A stretch of DNA of 64,000 nt from Metridium senile (lineage: Eukaryota > Cnidaria > Anthozoa > Actiniaria > Metridiidae). Location: contig CATKSA010000208.1 of NCBI GenBank assembly GCA_949775045.1, positions 119,935 through 183,934 of the forward strand. The letters are read 5' to 3'. The position numbers were made by a program, and so were the translations under genes. Each line of letters starts with the position of its first letter. The stretch's first letter is position 1. Below the pieces are notes generated by a model. That model was not told the DNA's origin. It was given only the letters and a program-made list of their open reading frames with translations, and made no database searches. Positions 1 to 13,663 of the stretch are shown here, piece by piece.

Positions 1-42
1 TATGTAAATAAAAAAAGAAAAAAGTAGAAAATAGTCATTGAT

Positions 43-104
43 GGAGACTCGAACCCTGGTCATGGTGCGTTCAAATGCCAGGATTTAACGACGCGCGCCA
101 CGGT
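43..104 (-). other. tRNA-like sequence (possible SINE head or tRNA relic)
   Basis: Read on the minus strand, positions 100-86 resemble a pol III A box (TGGCGCGCGTCGTTA, several mismatches) and positions 56-44 form a good B box (GGGTTCGAGTCTC). The spacing is compatible with a tRNA. A clean cloverleaf does not form: the T stem pairs only partly and I could not settle an anticodon stem. A tRNA-derived SINE head or a decayed tRNA pseudogene is more likely than a working tRNA gene. Confidence 0.3.
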
Positions 105-427
105 TACACTTAATTTGCATAACAATATACAGTCCATTCACGCTGTACACTAGGTTATTGTGAACCCTAAAACAATCGGTAGACACGATGGTGGAGCGGT
201 AAGGTGCGTTCATTGATGGCCTAGGATCCGAGCGTTTCCTCCCTCTTTGACTGCAAAGCTATCTGTCAGGCCAGCAACCATAGCATGGTGGGGGACCCAA
301 AACCCCTGCCTTAATGTAAATCCATACGACGATTCAGCGCTTTGACGTCTGGATGTATGGTCCTTTTTTTAGGTTTTGCATAAAATTAGCATATTAAATC
401 GATCCTACGGACCAGGGTTCGAGCCTC
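44..427. repeat. Inverted repeat pair around B-box motifs
   Basis: Positions 44-61 (GAGACTCGAACCCTGGTC) and 410-427 are reverse complements with one mismatch in 18. The flanks are also loosely complementary: A-rich to the left of the first arm and T-rich to the right of the second. The spacer is about 350 bp. A second A-box-like stretch (TGGTGGAGCGGTAAGG, near 191) lies on the + strand upstream of the 410 motif. This could be a foldback element or two tRNA-derived repeats in opposite orientation. Confidence 0.4.
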
Positions 428-3400
428 TATTTTTCAGTTCTGTTTTTCTTATTTTTTTTTTTCTAGTTTTTTTTGCCTAGTCCCTGTTAGTAATGTGTGA
501 GAATATTAGAGCATTCTGATAAATGCGCAAGATTTTATTTAGAAAAAACTACAAAATCCTACCCAGAATGCAATTTGCCCTATAGGGTGATCTGAAAATG
601 GGTTAAAAAGATCGGGGTTTTCGGCACAAAATTTTCGCCTAGATCCTGTGAGCAATGTCTGAGAATATTAGAGCATTCTTATAAATGTGCAAGATTTTAT
701 TTAGAAAAACTACAAAATCCTACCCAGAAAGCAATATGCCCTATAGGGTGATCTGAAAATGGGTTAAAAAGATCGGGATTTTCGGCACAAAATTTTCGCC
801 TAGACCCTGTGAGCAATGTGTGAGAATATTAGAGCATTCTGATAAATGCGCAAGATTTTATTTAGAAAAAAACTACAAAATCCTACCCAGTATGCAATAT
901 GCCCTATAGGGTGATCTGAAAAAGGGTTAAAAAGATCGGGGTTTTCGGAACACAATTTTCGCCTAGACCCTGTGAGCAATGTCTGAGGATATTAGAGCAT
1001 TCTGATTAATGCGCAAGATTTTATTTAGAAAAAAACTACAAAATCCTACCCAGAATGCAATATGCCCTATAGGGTGATCTGAAAATGTGTTAAAAAGATC
1101 GAGGTTTTCGGCACAAAAGTTTCGCCTAGACCCTGTGAGCAATGTCTGAGAATATTAGAGCATTCTGATAAATGCGCAAGATTTTATCTAGAAAAAACCT
1201 CAAAATCCTACCCAGAATGCAATTTGCCCTATAGGGTGATCTGAAAATGGGTTAAAAAGATCGGGGTTTTCGGAACACAATTTTCGCCTAGACCCTGTGA
1301 GCAATGTCTGAGAATATTAGAGCATTCTGATAAATGCGCAAGTTTTTATTTAGAAAAAAAACTACAAAATCCTACCCAGAATGCAATATGCCCTATAGGG
1401 TGATCTGAAAATGGGTTAAAAAGATCGGGATTTTCGGCACAAAATTTTCGCCTAGACCCTGTGAGCAATGTCTGAGAATATTTGAGCATTCTGATAAATG
1501 CGCAAGATTTTATTTAGAAAAAAAACTACAAAATCCTACCCAGTATGCAATATGCCCTATAGGGTGATCTGAAAAAGGGTTAAAAAGATCGGGGTTTTCG
1601 GAACACAATTTTCGCCTAGACCCTGTGAGCAATATCTGAGGATATTAGAGCATTCTGATTAATGTGCAAGATTTTATTTAGAAAAAAACTACAAAATCCT
1701 ACCCAGAATGCAATATGCCCTATAGGGTGATCTGAAAATGTGTTAAAAAGATCGAGGTGTTCGGCACAAAAGTTTCGCCTAGACCCTGTGAGCAATGTCT
1801 GAGAATATTAGAGCATTCTGATAAATGCGCAAGATTTTATCTAGAAAAAACCTCAAAATCCTACCCAGAATGCAATTTGCCCTATAGGGTGATCTGAAAA
1901 TGGGTTAAAAAGATCGGGGTTTTCGGAACACAATTTTCGCCTAGACCCTGTGAGCAATGTCTGAGAATATTAGAGCATTCTGATAAATGCGCAAGATTTT
2001 ATTTAGAAAAAAACTACAAAATCCTACCCAGAATGCAATATGCCCTATAGGGTGATCTGAAAATGGGTTAAAAAGATCGGGGTTTTCGGCACAAAATTTT
2101 CGCCTAGACCCTGTGAGCAATGTCTGAGAATATTAGAGCATTCTGATAAATGCGCAAGATTTTATTTAGAAAAAAACTACAAAATCCTACCCAGAATGCA
2201 ATATGCCCTATAGGGTGTTCTGAAAATGGGTTAAAAAGATCGGGGTTTTCGGCACAAAATTTTCGCCTAGACCCTGTGAGCAATGTCTGAGAGTATTAGA
2301 GCATTCTTATAAATGTGCAAGATTTTATTTAGAAAAACTACAAAATCCTACCCAGAAAGCAATATGCCCTATAGGGTGATCCGAAAATGGGTTAAAAAGA
2401 GCGGGATTTTCGGCACAAAATTTTCGCCTAGACCCTGTGAGCAATGTCTGAGAATATTAGAGCATTCTGATAAATGCGCAAGATTTTATTTAGAAAAAAA
2501 CTACAAAATCCTACCCAGTATGCAATATGCCCTATAGGGTGATCTGAAAAAGGGTTAAAAAGATCGGGGTTTTCGGAACACAATTTTCGCCTAGACCCTG
2601 TGAGCAATGTCTGAGGATATTAGAGCATTCTGATTAATGCGCAAGATTTTATTTAGAAAAAAACTACAAAATCCTACCCAGAATGCAATATGCCCTATAG
2701 GGTAATCTGAAAATGTGTTAAAAAGATCGAGGTTTTCGGCACAAAAGTTTCGCCTAGACCCTGTGAGCAATGTCTGAGAATATTAGAGCATTCTGATAAA
2801 TGCGCAAGATTTTATCTAGAAAAAACCTCAAAATCCTACCCAGAATGCAATTTGCCTTATAGGGTGATCTGAAAATGGGTTAAAAAGATCGGGGTTTTCG
2901 GAACACAATTTTCGCCTAGACCCTGTGAGCAATGTCTGAGAATATTAGAGAATTCTGATAAATGCGCAAGATTTTATTTAGAAAAAAAACTACAAAATCC
3001 TACCCAGAATGCAATATGCCCTATAGGGTGATCTGAAAATGGGTTAAAAAGATCGGGGTTTTCGGCACAAAATTTTCGCCTAGACCCTGTGAGCAATGTC
3101 TGAGAATATTAGAGCATTCTGATAAATGCGCAAGATTTTATTTAGAAAAAAACTACAAAATCCTACCCAGAATGCAATATGCCCTATAGGGTGTTCTGAA
3201 AATGGGTTAAAAAGATCGGGGTTTTCGGCATACAATTTTCGCCTAGACCCTGTGAGCAATGTCTGAGAGTATTAGAGCATTCTGATAAATGCGCAAGATT
3301 TTATTTAGAAAAAACCTCAAAATCCTACCCAGAATGCAATATGCCCTATAGGGTGATCTGAAAATGGGTTAAAAAGATCGGGGTTTTCGGCATACAATTT

Positions 3401-6400
3401 TCGCCTAGACCCTGTGAGCAATGTCTGAGAATATTAGAGCATTCTGATAAATGCGCAAGATTTTATTTAGAAAAAACCTCAAAATCCTACCCAGAATGCA
3501 ATATGCCCTATAGGGTGATCTGAAAATATTTTAAAAAGATCGAGGTTTTCGGCACAAAATTTTCGCCTAGACCCTGTGAGCAATGTCTGAGAATATTAGA
3601 GCATTCTGATAAATGCGCAAGATTTTATTTAGAAAAAACCTCAAAATCCTACCCAGAATGCAATTTGCCCTATAGGGTGATCTGAAAATGGGTTAAAAAG
3701 ATCGGGGTTTTCGGCACACAATTTTCGCCTAGACCCTGTGAGCAATGTCTGAGAATATTAGAGCATTCTTATAAATGCGCAAGATTTTATCTAGAAAAAA
3801 CCTCAAAATCCTACCCAGAATGCAATTTGCCCTATAGGGTGATCTGAAAATGGGTTAAAAAGATCGGGGTTTTCGGCACAAAATTTTCGCCTAGACCCTG
3901 TGAGCAATGTCTGAGAATATTAGAGCATTCTGATAAATGCGCAAGATTTTATTTAGAAAAAACTACAAAATCCTACCCAGTATGCAATATGACCTATAGG
4001 GTGATCTGAAAATGTGTTAAAAAGATCGAGGTTTTCGGCACAAAATTTTCGCCTAGACCCTGTGAGCAATGTCTGAGAATATTAGAGCATTCTGATAAAT
4101 GCGCAAGATTTTATCTAGAAAAAACCTCAAAATCCTACCCAGAATGCAATTTGCCCTATAGGGTGATCTGAAAATGGGTTAAAAAGATCGAGGTTTTCGG
4201 CACAAAATTTTCGCCTAGACCCTGTGAGCAATGTCTGAGAATATTAGAGCATTCTGATAAATGCGCAAGATTTTATTTAGAAAAAACCTCAAAATCCTAC
4301 CCAGAATGCAATTTGCCCTATAGGGTGATCTGAAAATGGGTTAAAAAGATCGGGGTTTTCGGCACACAATTTTCGCCTAGACCCTGTGAGCAATGTCTGA
4401 GAATATTAGAGCATTCTTATAAATGCGCAAGATTTTATCTAGAAAAAACCTCAAAATCCTACCCAGAATGCAATTTGCCCTATAGGGTGATCTGAAAATG
4501 GGTTAAAAAGATCGGGGTTTTCGGCACAAAATTTTCGCCTAGACCCTGTGAGCAATGTCTGAGAATATTAGAGCATTCTGATAAATGCGCAAGATTTTAT
4601 TTAGAAAAAACTACAAAATCCTACCCAGTATGCAATATGACCTATAGGGTGATCTGAAAATGTGTTAAAAAGATCGAGGTTTTCGGCACAAAATTTTCGC
4701 CTAGACCCTGTGAGCAATGTCTGAGAATATTAGAGCATTCTGATAAATGCGCAAGATTTTATCTAGAAAAAACCTCAAAATCCTACCCAGAATGCAATTT
4801 GCCCTATAGGGTGATCTGAAAATGGGTTAAAAAGATCGGGGTTTTCGGAACACAATTTTCGCCTAGACCTTGTGAGCAATGTCTGAGAATATTAGAGCAT
4901 TCTGATAAATGCGCAAGATTTTATTTAGAAAAAAAACTACAAAATCCTACCCAGAATGCAATATGCCCTATAGGGTGATCTGAAAATGGGTTAAAAAGAT
5001 CGGGGTTTTCGGCACAAAATTTTCGCCTAGACCCTGTGAGCAATGTCTGAGAATATTAGAGCATTCTGATAAATGCGCAAGATTTTATTTAGAAAAAAAC
5101 TACAAAATCCTACCCAGAATGCAATATGCCCTATAGGGTGTTCTGAAAATGGGTTAAAAAGATCGGGGTTTTCGGCACAAAATTTTCGCCTAGACCCTGT
5201 GAGCAATGTCTGAGAGTATTAGAGCATTCTTATAAATGTGCAAGATTTTATTTAGAAAAACTACAAAATCCTACCCAGAAAGCAATATGCCCTATAGGGT
5301 GATCTGAAAATGGGTTAAAAAGATCGGGGTTTTCGGCATACAATTTTCGCCTAGACCTTGTGAGCAATGTCTGAGAGTATTAGAGCATTCTGATAAATGC
5401 GCAAGATTTTATTTAGAAAAAACCTCAAAATCCTACCCAGAATGCAATATGCCCTATAGGGTGATCTGAAAATATTTTAAAAAGATCGAGGTTTTCGGCA
5501 CAAAATTTTCGCCTAGACCCTGTGAGCAATGTCTGAGAATATTAGAGCATTCTGATAAATGCGCAAGATTTTATTTAGAAAAAAACTCAAAATCCTACCC
5601 AGAATGCAATTTGCCCTATAGGGTGATCTGAAAATGGGTTAAAAAGATCGGGGTTTTCGGCACACAATTTTCGCCTAGACCCTGTGAGCAATGTCTGAGA
5701 ATATTAGAGCATTCTTATAAATGCGCAAGATTTTATCTAGAAAAAACCTCAAAATCCTACCCAGAATGCAATTTGCCCTATAGGGTGATCTGAAAATGGG
5801 TTAAAAAGATCGGGGTTTTCGGCACAAAATTTTCGCCTAGACCCTGTGAGCAATGTCTGAGAATATTAGAGCATTCTGATAAATGCGCAAGATTTTATTT
5901 AGAAAAAAACTACAAAATCCTACCCAGTATGCAATATGCCCTATAGGGTGATCTGAAAATGTGTTAAAAAGATCGAGGTTTTCGGCACAAAATTTTCGCC
6001 TAGACCCTGTGAGCAATGTCTGAGAATATTAGAGCATTCTGATAAATGCGCAAGATTTTATCTAGAAAAAACCTCAAAATCCTACCCAGAATGCAATTTG
6101 CCCTATAGGGTGATCTGAAAATGGGTTAAAAAGATCGGGGTTTTCGGAACACAATTTTCGCCTAGACCCTGTGAGCAATGTCTGAGAATATTAGAGCATT
6201 CTGATAAATGCGCAAGATTTTATTTAGAAAAAAAACTACAAAATCCTACCCAGAATGCAATATGCCCTATAGAGTGATCTGAAAATGGGTTAAAAAGATC
6301 GGGGTTTTCGGCACAAAATTTTCGCCTAGACCCTGTGAGCAATGTCTGAGAGTATTAGAGCATTCTTATAAATGTGCAAGATTTTATTTAGAAAAACTAC

Positions 6401-7329
6401 AAAATCCTACCCAGAAAGCAATATGCCCTATAGGGTGATCTGAAAATGGGTTAAAAAGAGCGGGATTTTCGGCACAAAATTTTCGCCTAGACCCTGTGAG
6501 CAATGTTTGAGAATATTAGAGCATTCTGATAAATGCGCAAGATTTTATTTAGAAAAAAACTACAAAATCCTACCCAGAATGCAATATGCCCTATAGGGTG
6601 ATCTGAAAATGTGTTAAAAAGATCGAGGTTTTCGGCACAAAAGTTTCGCCTAGATCCTGTGAGCAATGTCTGAGAATATTAGAGCATTCTGATAAATGCG
6701 CAAGATTTTATTTAGAAAAAACCTCAAAATTCTACCCAGAATGCAATATGCCCTATAGGGTGATCTGAAAATGGGTTAAAAAGATCAGGGTTTTCGGCAT
6801 ACAATTTTCGCCTAGACCCTGTGAGCAATGTCTGAGAGTATTAGAGCATTCTGATAAATGCGCAAGATTTTATTTAGAAAAAACCTCAAAATCCTACCCA
6901 GAATGCAATATGCCCTATAGGGTGATCTGAAAATATTTTAAAAAGATCGAGGTTTTCGGCACAAAATTTTCGCCTAGACCCTGTGAGCAATGTCTGAGAA
7001 TATTAGAGCATTCTGATAAATGCGCAAGATTTTATTTAGAAAAAACCTCAAAATCCTACCCAGAATGCAATTTGCCCTATAGGGTGATCTGAAAATGGGT
7101 TAAAAAGATCGGGGTTTTCGGCACACAATTTTCGCCTAGACCCTGTGAGCAATGTCTGAGAATATTAGAGCATTCTTATAAATGCGCAAGATTTTATCTA
7201 GAAAAAACCTCAAAATCCTACCCAGAATGCAATTTGCCCTATAGGGTGATCTGAAAATGGGTTAAAAAGATCGGGGTTTTCGGCACAAAATTTTCGCCTA
7301 GACCCTGTGAGCAATGTCTGAGAATATTA

Positions 7330-10300
7330 GAGCATTCTGATAAATGCGCAAGATTTTATTTAGAAAAAAACTACAAAATCCTACCCAGTATGCAATATGC
7401 CCTATAGGGTGATCTGAAAATGTGTTAAAAAGATCGAGGTTTTCGGCACAAAGTTTTCGCCTAGACCCTGTGAGCAATGTCTGAGAATATTAGAGCATTC
7501 TGATAAATGCGCAAGATTTTATTTAGAAAAAACCTCAAAATCCTACCCAGAATGCAATTTGCCCTATAGGGTGATCTGAAAATTGGTTAAAAAGATCGGG
7601 GTTTTCGGCACAAAATTTTCGCCTAGACCCTGTGAGCAATGTCTGAGAATATTAGAGCATTCTTATAAATGCGCAAGATTTTATCTAGAAAAAACCTCAA
7701 AATCCTACCCAGAATGCAATTTGCCCTATAGGGTGATCTGAAAATGGGTTAAAAAGATCGGGGTTTTCGGCACAAAATTTTCGCCTAGACCCTGTGAGCA
7801 ATGTCTGAGAATATTAGAGCATTCTGATAAATGCGCAAGATTTTATTTAGAAAAAAACTACAAAATCCTACCCAGAATGCAATATGCCCTATAGGGTGAT
7901 CTGAAAATGGGTTAAAAAGATCGGGGTTTTCGGAACACAATTTTCGCCTAGACCCTGTGAGCAATGTCTGAGAATATTAGAGCATTCTGATAAATGTGCA
8001 AGATTTTATCTAGAAAAAACCTCAAAATCCTACCCAGAATGCAATTTGCCCTATAGGGTGATCTGAAAATGGGTTAAGAAGATCGGGGTTTTCGGCACAA
8101 AATTTTCGCCTAGATCCTGTGAGCAATGTCTGAGAATATTAGAGCATTCTTATAAATGTGCAAGATTTTATTTAGAAAAAACTACAAAATCCTACCCAGA
8201 AAGCAATATGCCCTATAGGGTGATCTGAAAATGGGTTAAAAATATCGGGATTTTCGGCACAAAATTTTCGCCTAGACCCTGTGAGCCATGTCTGAGAATA
8301 TTAGAGCATTCTGATAAATGCGCAAGATTTTATTTAGAAAAAAACTACAAAATCCTACCCAGTATGCAATATGCCCTATAGGGTGATCTGAAAATGTGTT
8401 AAAAAGATCGAGGTTTTCGGCACAAAGTTTTCGCCTAGACCCTGTGAGCAATGTCTGAGAATATTAGAGCATTCTGATAAATGCGCAAGATTTTATTTAG
8501 AAAAAACCTCAAAATCCTACCCAGAATGCAATTTGCCCTATAGGGTGATCTGAAAATTGGTTAAAAAGATCGGGGTTTTCGGCACAAAATTTTCGCCTAG
8601 ACCCTGTGAGCAATGTCTGAGAATATTAGAGCATTCTTATAAATGCGCAAGATTTTATCTAGAAAAAACCTCAAAATCCTACCCAGAATGCAATTTGCCC
8701 TATAGGGTGATCTGAAAATGGGTTAAAAAGATCGGGGTTTTCGGCACAAAATTTTCGCCTAGACCCTGTGAGCAATGTCTGAGAATATTAGAGCATTCTG
8801 ATAAATGCGCAAGATTTTATTTAGAAAAAAACTACAAAATCCTACCCAGAATGCAATATGCCCTATAGGGTGATCTGAAAATGGGTTAAAAAGATCGGGG
8901 TTTTCGGAACACAATTTTCGCCTAGACCCTGTGAGCAATGTCTGAGAATATTAGAGCATTCTGATAAATGTGCAAGATTTTATCTAGAAAAAACCTCAAA
9001 ATCCTACCCAGAATGCAATTTGCCCTATAGGGTGATCTGAAAATGGGTTAAGAAGATCGGGGTTTTCGGCACAAAATTTTCGCCTAGATCCTGTGAGCAA
9101 TGTCTGAGAATATTAGAGCATTCTTATAAATGTGCAAGATTTTATTTAGAAAAAACTACAAAATCCTACCCAGAAAGCAATATGCCCTATAGGGTGATCT
9201 GAAAATGGGTTAAAAATATCGGGATTTTCGGCACAAAATTTTCGCCTAGACCCTGCTAGCTGTGAGCCATGTCTGAGAATATTAGAGCATTCTGATAAAT
9301 GCGCAAGATTTTATTTAGAAAAAAACTACAAAATCCTACCCAGTATGCAATATGCCCTATAGGGTGATCTGAAAATGTGTTAAAAAGATCGAGGTTTTCG
9401 GCACAAAATTTTCGCCTAGACCCTGTGAGCAATGTCTGAGAATATTAGAGCATTCTGATAAATGCGCAAGATTTTATTTAGAAAAAACCTCAAAATCCTA
9501 CCCAGAATGCAATTTGCCCTATAGGGTGATCTGAAAATTGGTTAAAAAGATCGGGGTTTTCGGCACAAAATTTTCGCCTAGACCCTGTGAGCAATGTCTG
9601 AGAATATTAGAGCATTCTTATAAATGCGCAAGATTTTATCTAGAAAAAACCTCAAAATCCTACCCAGAATGCAATTTGCCCTATAGGGTGATCTGAAAAT
9701 GGGTTAAAAAGATCGGGGTTTTCGGCACAAAATTTTCGCCTAGACCCTGTGAGCAATGTCTGAGAATATTAGAGCATTCTGATAAATGCGCAAGATTTTA
9801 TTTAGAAAAAAACTACAAAATCCTACCCAGAATGCAATATGCCCTATAGGGTGATCTGAAAATGGGTTAAAAAGATCGGGGTTTTCGGAACACAATTTTC
9901 GCCTAGACCCTGTGAGCAATGTCTGAGAATATTAGAGCATTCTGATAAATGTGCAAGATTTTATCTAGAAAAAACCTCAAAATCCTACCCAGAATGCAAT
10001 TTGCCCTATAGGGTGATCTGAAAATGGGTTAAGAAGATCGGGGTTTTCGGCACAAAATTTTCGCCTAGATCCTGTGAGCAATGTCTGAGAATATTAGAGC
10101 ATTCTTATAAATGTGCAAGATTTTATTTAGAAAAAACTACAAAATCCTACCCAGAAAGCAATATGCCCTATAGGGTGATCTGAAAATGGGTTAAAAATAT
10201 CGGGATTTTCGGTACAAAATTTTCGCCTAGACCCTGCTAGCTGTGAGCCATGTCTGAGAATATTAGAGCATTCTGATAAATGCGCAAGATTTTATTTAGA

Positions 10301-10990
10301 AAAAAACTACAAAATCCTACCCAGTATGCAATATGCCCTATAGGGTGATCTGAAAATGTGTTAAAAAGATCGAGGTTTTCGGCACAAAATTTTCGCCTAG
10401 ACCCTGTGAGCAATGTCTGAGAATATTAGAGCATTCTGATAAATGCGCAAGATTTTATTTAGAAAAAACCTCAAAATCCTACCCAGAATGCAATTTGCCC
10501 TATAGGGTGATCTGAAAATTGGTTAAAAAGATCGGGGTTTTCGGCACAAAATTTTCGCCTAGACCCTGTGAGCAATGTCTGAGAATATTAGAGCATTCTT
10601 ATAAATGCGCAAGATTTTATCTAGAAAAAACCTCAAAATCCTACCCAGAATGCAATTTGCCCTATAGGGTGATCTGAAAATGGGTTAAAAAGATCGGGGT
10701 TTTCGGCACAAAATTTTCGCCTAGACCCTGTGAGCAATGTCTGAGAATATTAGAGCATTCTGATAAATGCGCAAGATTTTATTTAGAAAAAAACTACAAA
10801 ATCCTACCCAGAATGCAATATGCCCTATAGGGTGATCTGAAAATGGGTTAAAAAGATCGGGGTTTTCGGAACACAATTTTCGCCTAGACCCTGTGAGCAA
10901 TGTCTGAGAATATTAGAGCATTCTGATAAATGTGCAAGATTTTATCTAGAAAAAACCTCAAAATCCTACCCAGAATGCAATTTGCCCTAT
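7330..10990. repeat. Higher-order repeat of 6 monomers (~974 bp, ~3.7 copies)
   Basis: Diagnostic variants recur with a six-monomer period: GTTAAGAAG near 8071, 9045 and 10026; the GAAAGCAAT monomer near 8200, 9175 and 10157; CAGTATGC near 7386 and 8360. Spacing is 974 bp for the first interval and 981 bp for the next. The extra 7 bp is a GCTAGCT insertion (ACCCT-GCTAGCT-GTGAGCC near 9252 and 10230) that is absent from the first copy. Boundaries are approximate. Confidence 0.8.
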
Positions 10991-13663
10991 AGGGTGATCT
11001 GAAAATGGGTTAAAAAGATCGGGGTTTTCGGAACACAATTTTCGCCTAGACCCTGTGAGCAATGTCTGAGAATATTAGAGCATTCTGATAAATGCGCAAG
11101 ATTTTATTTAGAAAAAAAACTACAAAATCCTACCCAGAATGCAATATGCCCTATAGGGTGATCTGAAAATGGGTTAAAAAGATCGGGGTTTTCGTCACAA
11201 AATTTTCGCCTAGACCCTGTGAGCAATGTCTGAGAATATTAGAGCATTCTGATAAATGCGCAAGATTTTATTTAGAAAAAAACTACAAAATCCTACCCAG
11301 AATGCAATATGCTCTATAGGGTGTTCTGAAAATGGGTTAAAAAGATCGGGGTTTTCGGCATACAATTTTCGCCTAGACCCTGTGAGCAATGTCTGAGAGT
11401 ATTAGAGCATTCTGATAAATGCGCAAGATTTTATTTAGAAAAAACCTCAAAATCCTACCCAGAATGCAATATGCCCTATAGGGTGATCTGAAAATGGGTT
11501 AAAAAGATCGGGGTTTTCGGCATACAATTTTCGCCTAGACCCTGTGAGCAATGTCTGAGAGTATTAGAGCATTCTGATAAATGCGCAAGATTTTATTTAG
11601 AAAAATTCTCAAAATCCTACCCAGAATGCAATATGCCCTATAGGGTGATCTGAAAATGTGTTAAAAAGATCGAGGTTTTCGGCACAAAATTTTCGCCTAG
11701 ACCCTGTGAGCAATGTCTGAGAATATTAGAGCATTCTGATAAATGCGCAAGATTTTATTTAGAAAAAACCTCAAAATCCTACCCAGAATGCAATTTGCCC
11801 TATAGGGTGATCTGAAAATGGGTTAAAAAGATCGGGGTTTTCGGCACAAAATTTTTGCCTAGACCCTGTGAGCAATGTCTGAGAATATTAGAGCATTCTG
11901 ATAAATGCGCAAGATTTTATTTAGAAAAAAACTACAAAATCCTACCCAGAATGCAATATGCCCTATAGGGTGATCTGAAAATGGGTTAAAAAGATCGGGG
12001 TTTTCGGAACACAATTTTCGCCTAGACCCTGTGAGCAATGTCTGAGAATATTAGAGCATTCTGATAAATGCGCAAGATTTTATCTAGAAAAAACCTCAAA
12101 ATCCTACCCAGAATGCAATTTGCCCTATAGGGTGATCTGAAAATGGGTTAAGAAGATCGGGGTTTTCGGCATAAAATTTTCGCCTAGACCCTGTGAGCAA
12201 TGTCTGAGAATATTAGAGCATTCTGATAAATGCGCAAGATTTTATTTAGAAAAAAACTACAAAATTCTACCATGAATGCAATATGCCCTATAGGGTGATC
12301 TGAAAATGGGTTAAAAAGATCGAGGTTTTCGGCACAAAAGTTTCGCCTAGACCCTGTGAGCAATGTCTGAGAATATTAGAGCATTCTGATAAATGCGCAA
12401 GATTTTATCTAGAAAAAACCTCAAAATCCTACCCAGAATGCAATTTGCCCTATAGGGTGATCTGAAAATGGGTTAAAAAGATCGGGGTTTTCCGAACACA
12501 ATTTTCGCCTAGACCCTGTGAGCAATGTCTGAGAATATTAGAGCATTCTGATAAATGCGCAAGATTTTATTTAGAAAAAAAACTACAAAATCCTACCCAG
12601 AATGCAATATGCCCTATAGGGTGATCTGAAAATGGGTTAAAAAGATCGGGGTTTTCGTCACAAAATTTTCGCCTAGACCCTGTGAGCAATGTCTGAGAAT
12701 ATTAGAGCATTCTGATAAATGCGCAAGATTTTATTTAGAAAAAAACTACAAAATCCTACCCAGAATGCAATATGCTCTATAGGGTGTTCTGAAAATGGGT
12801 TAAAAAGATCGGGGTTTTCGGCATACAATTTTCGCCTAGACCCTGTGAGCAATGTCTGAGAGTATTAGAGCATTCTGATAAATGCGCAAGATTTTATTTA
12901 GAAAAAACCTCAAAATCCTACCCAGAATGCAATATGCCCTATAGGGTGATCTGAAAATGGGTTAAAAAGATCGGGGTTTTCGGCATACAATTTTCGCCTA
13001 GACCCTGTGAGCAATGTCTGAGAGTATTAGAGCATTCTGATAAATGCGCAAGATTTTATTTAGAAAAAACCTCAAAATCCTACCCAGAATGCAATATGCC
13101 CTATAGGGTGATCTGAAAATGTGTTAAAAAGATCGAGGTTTTCGGCACAAAATTTTCGCCTAGACCCTGTGAGCAATGTCTGAGAATATTAGAGCATTCT
13201 GATAAATGCGCAAGATTTTATTTAGAAAAAACCTCAAAATCCTACCCAGAATGCAATTTGCCCTATAGGGTGATCTGAAAATGGGTTAAAAAGATCGGGG
13301 TTTTCGACACAAAATTTTTGCCTAGACCCTGTGAGCAATGTCTGAGAATATTAGAGCATTCTGATAAATGCGCAAGATTTTATTTAGAAAAAAAACTACA
13401 AAATCCTACCCAGAATGCAATATGCCCTATAGGGTGATCTGAAAATGGGTTAAAAAGATCGGGGTTTTCGGAACACAATTTTCGCCTAGACCCTGTGAGC
13501 AATGTCTGAGAATATTAGAGCATTCTGATAAATGCGCAAGATTTTATCTAGAAAAAACCTCAAAATCCTACCCAGAATGCAATTTGCCCTATAGGGTGAT
13601 CTGAAAATGGGTTAAGAAGATCGGGGTTTTCGGCATAAAATTTTCGCCTAGACCCTGTGAGCA
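10990..13663. repeat. Duplicated nine-monomer satellite block (offset 1463 bp)
   Basis: Rare variants pair up at a constant offset: TTCGTCAC at 11193 and 12656, the altered palindrome context GCTCTATAGGG near 11310 and 12773, and GGCATAAAATTTT near 12170 and 13633. The block from about 10990 to 12200 is therefore repeated at about 12453-13663. Just downstream a two-monomer unit (about 323 bp) carrying a 2-bp deletion (TTAGATATTC near 13680 and 14002) is also duplicated. Confidence 0.75.

Larger units (their letters stand above)
1..470. other. Non-satellite left flank
   Basis: This stretch does not resemble the 162-bp satellite and holds no open reading frame worth reporting. It contains A-rich sequence at its left edge, T-rich sequence at its right edge, and a pair of inverted tRNA-like B-box motifs, listed separately. 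It is the only part of the window outside the satellite that is not an inserted element. It may be an older interspersed repeat (SINE-like or foldback) at the edge of the array. Beyond those motifs I see nothing assignable. Confidence 0.6.

Noticed and set aside
2313..2537. 74-codon reading frame in the satellite
   Set aside because: It lies wholly within tandem monomers, is interrupted in neighbouring monomers and encodes only translated satellite. The frames at 14884-15087 and 35972-36280 are also chance frames running from unique DNA into satellite.
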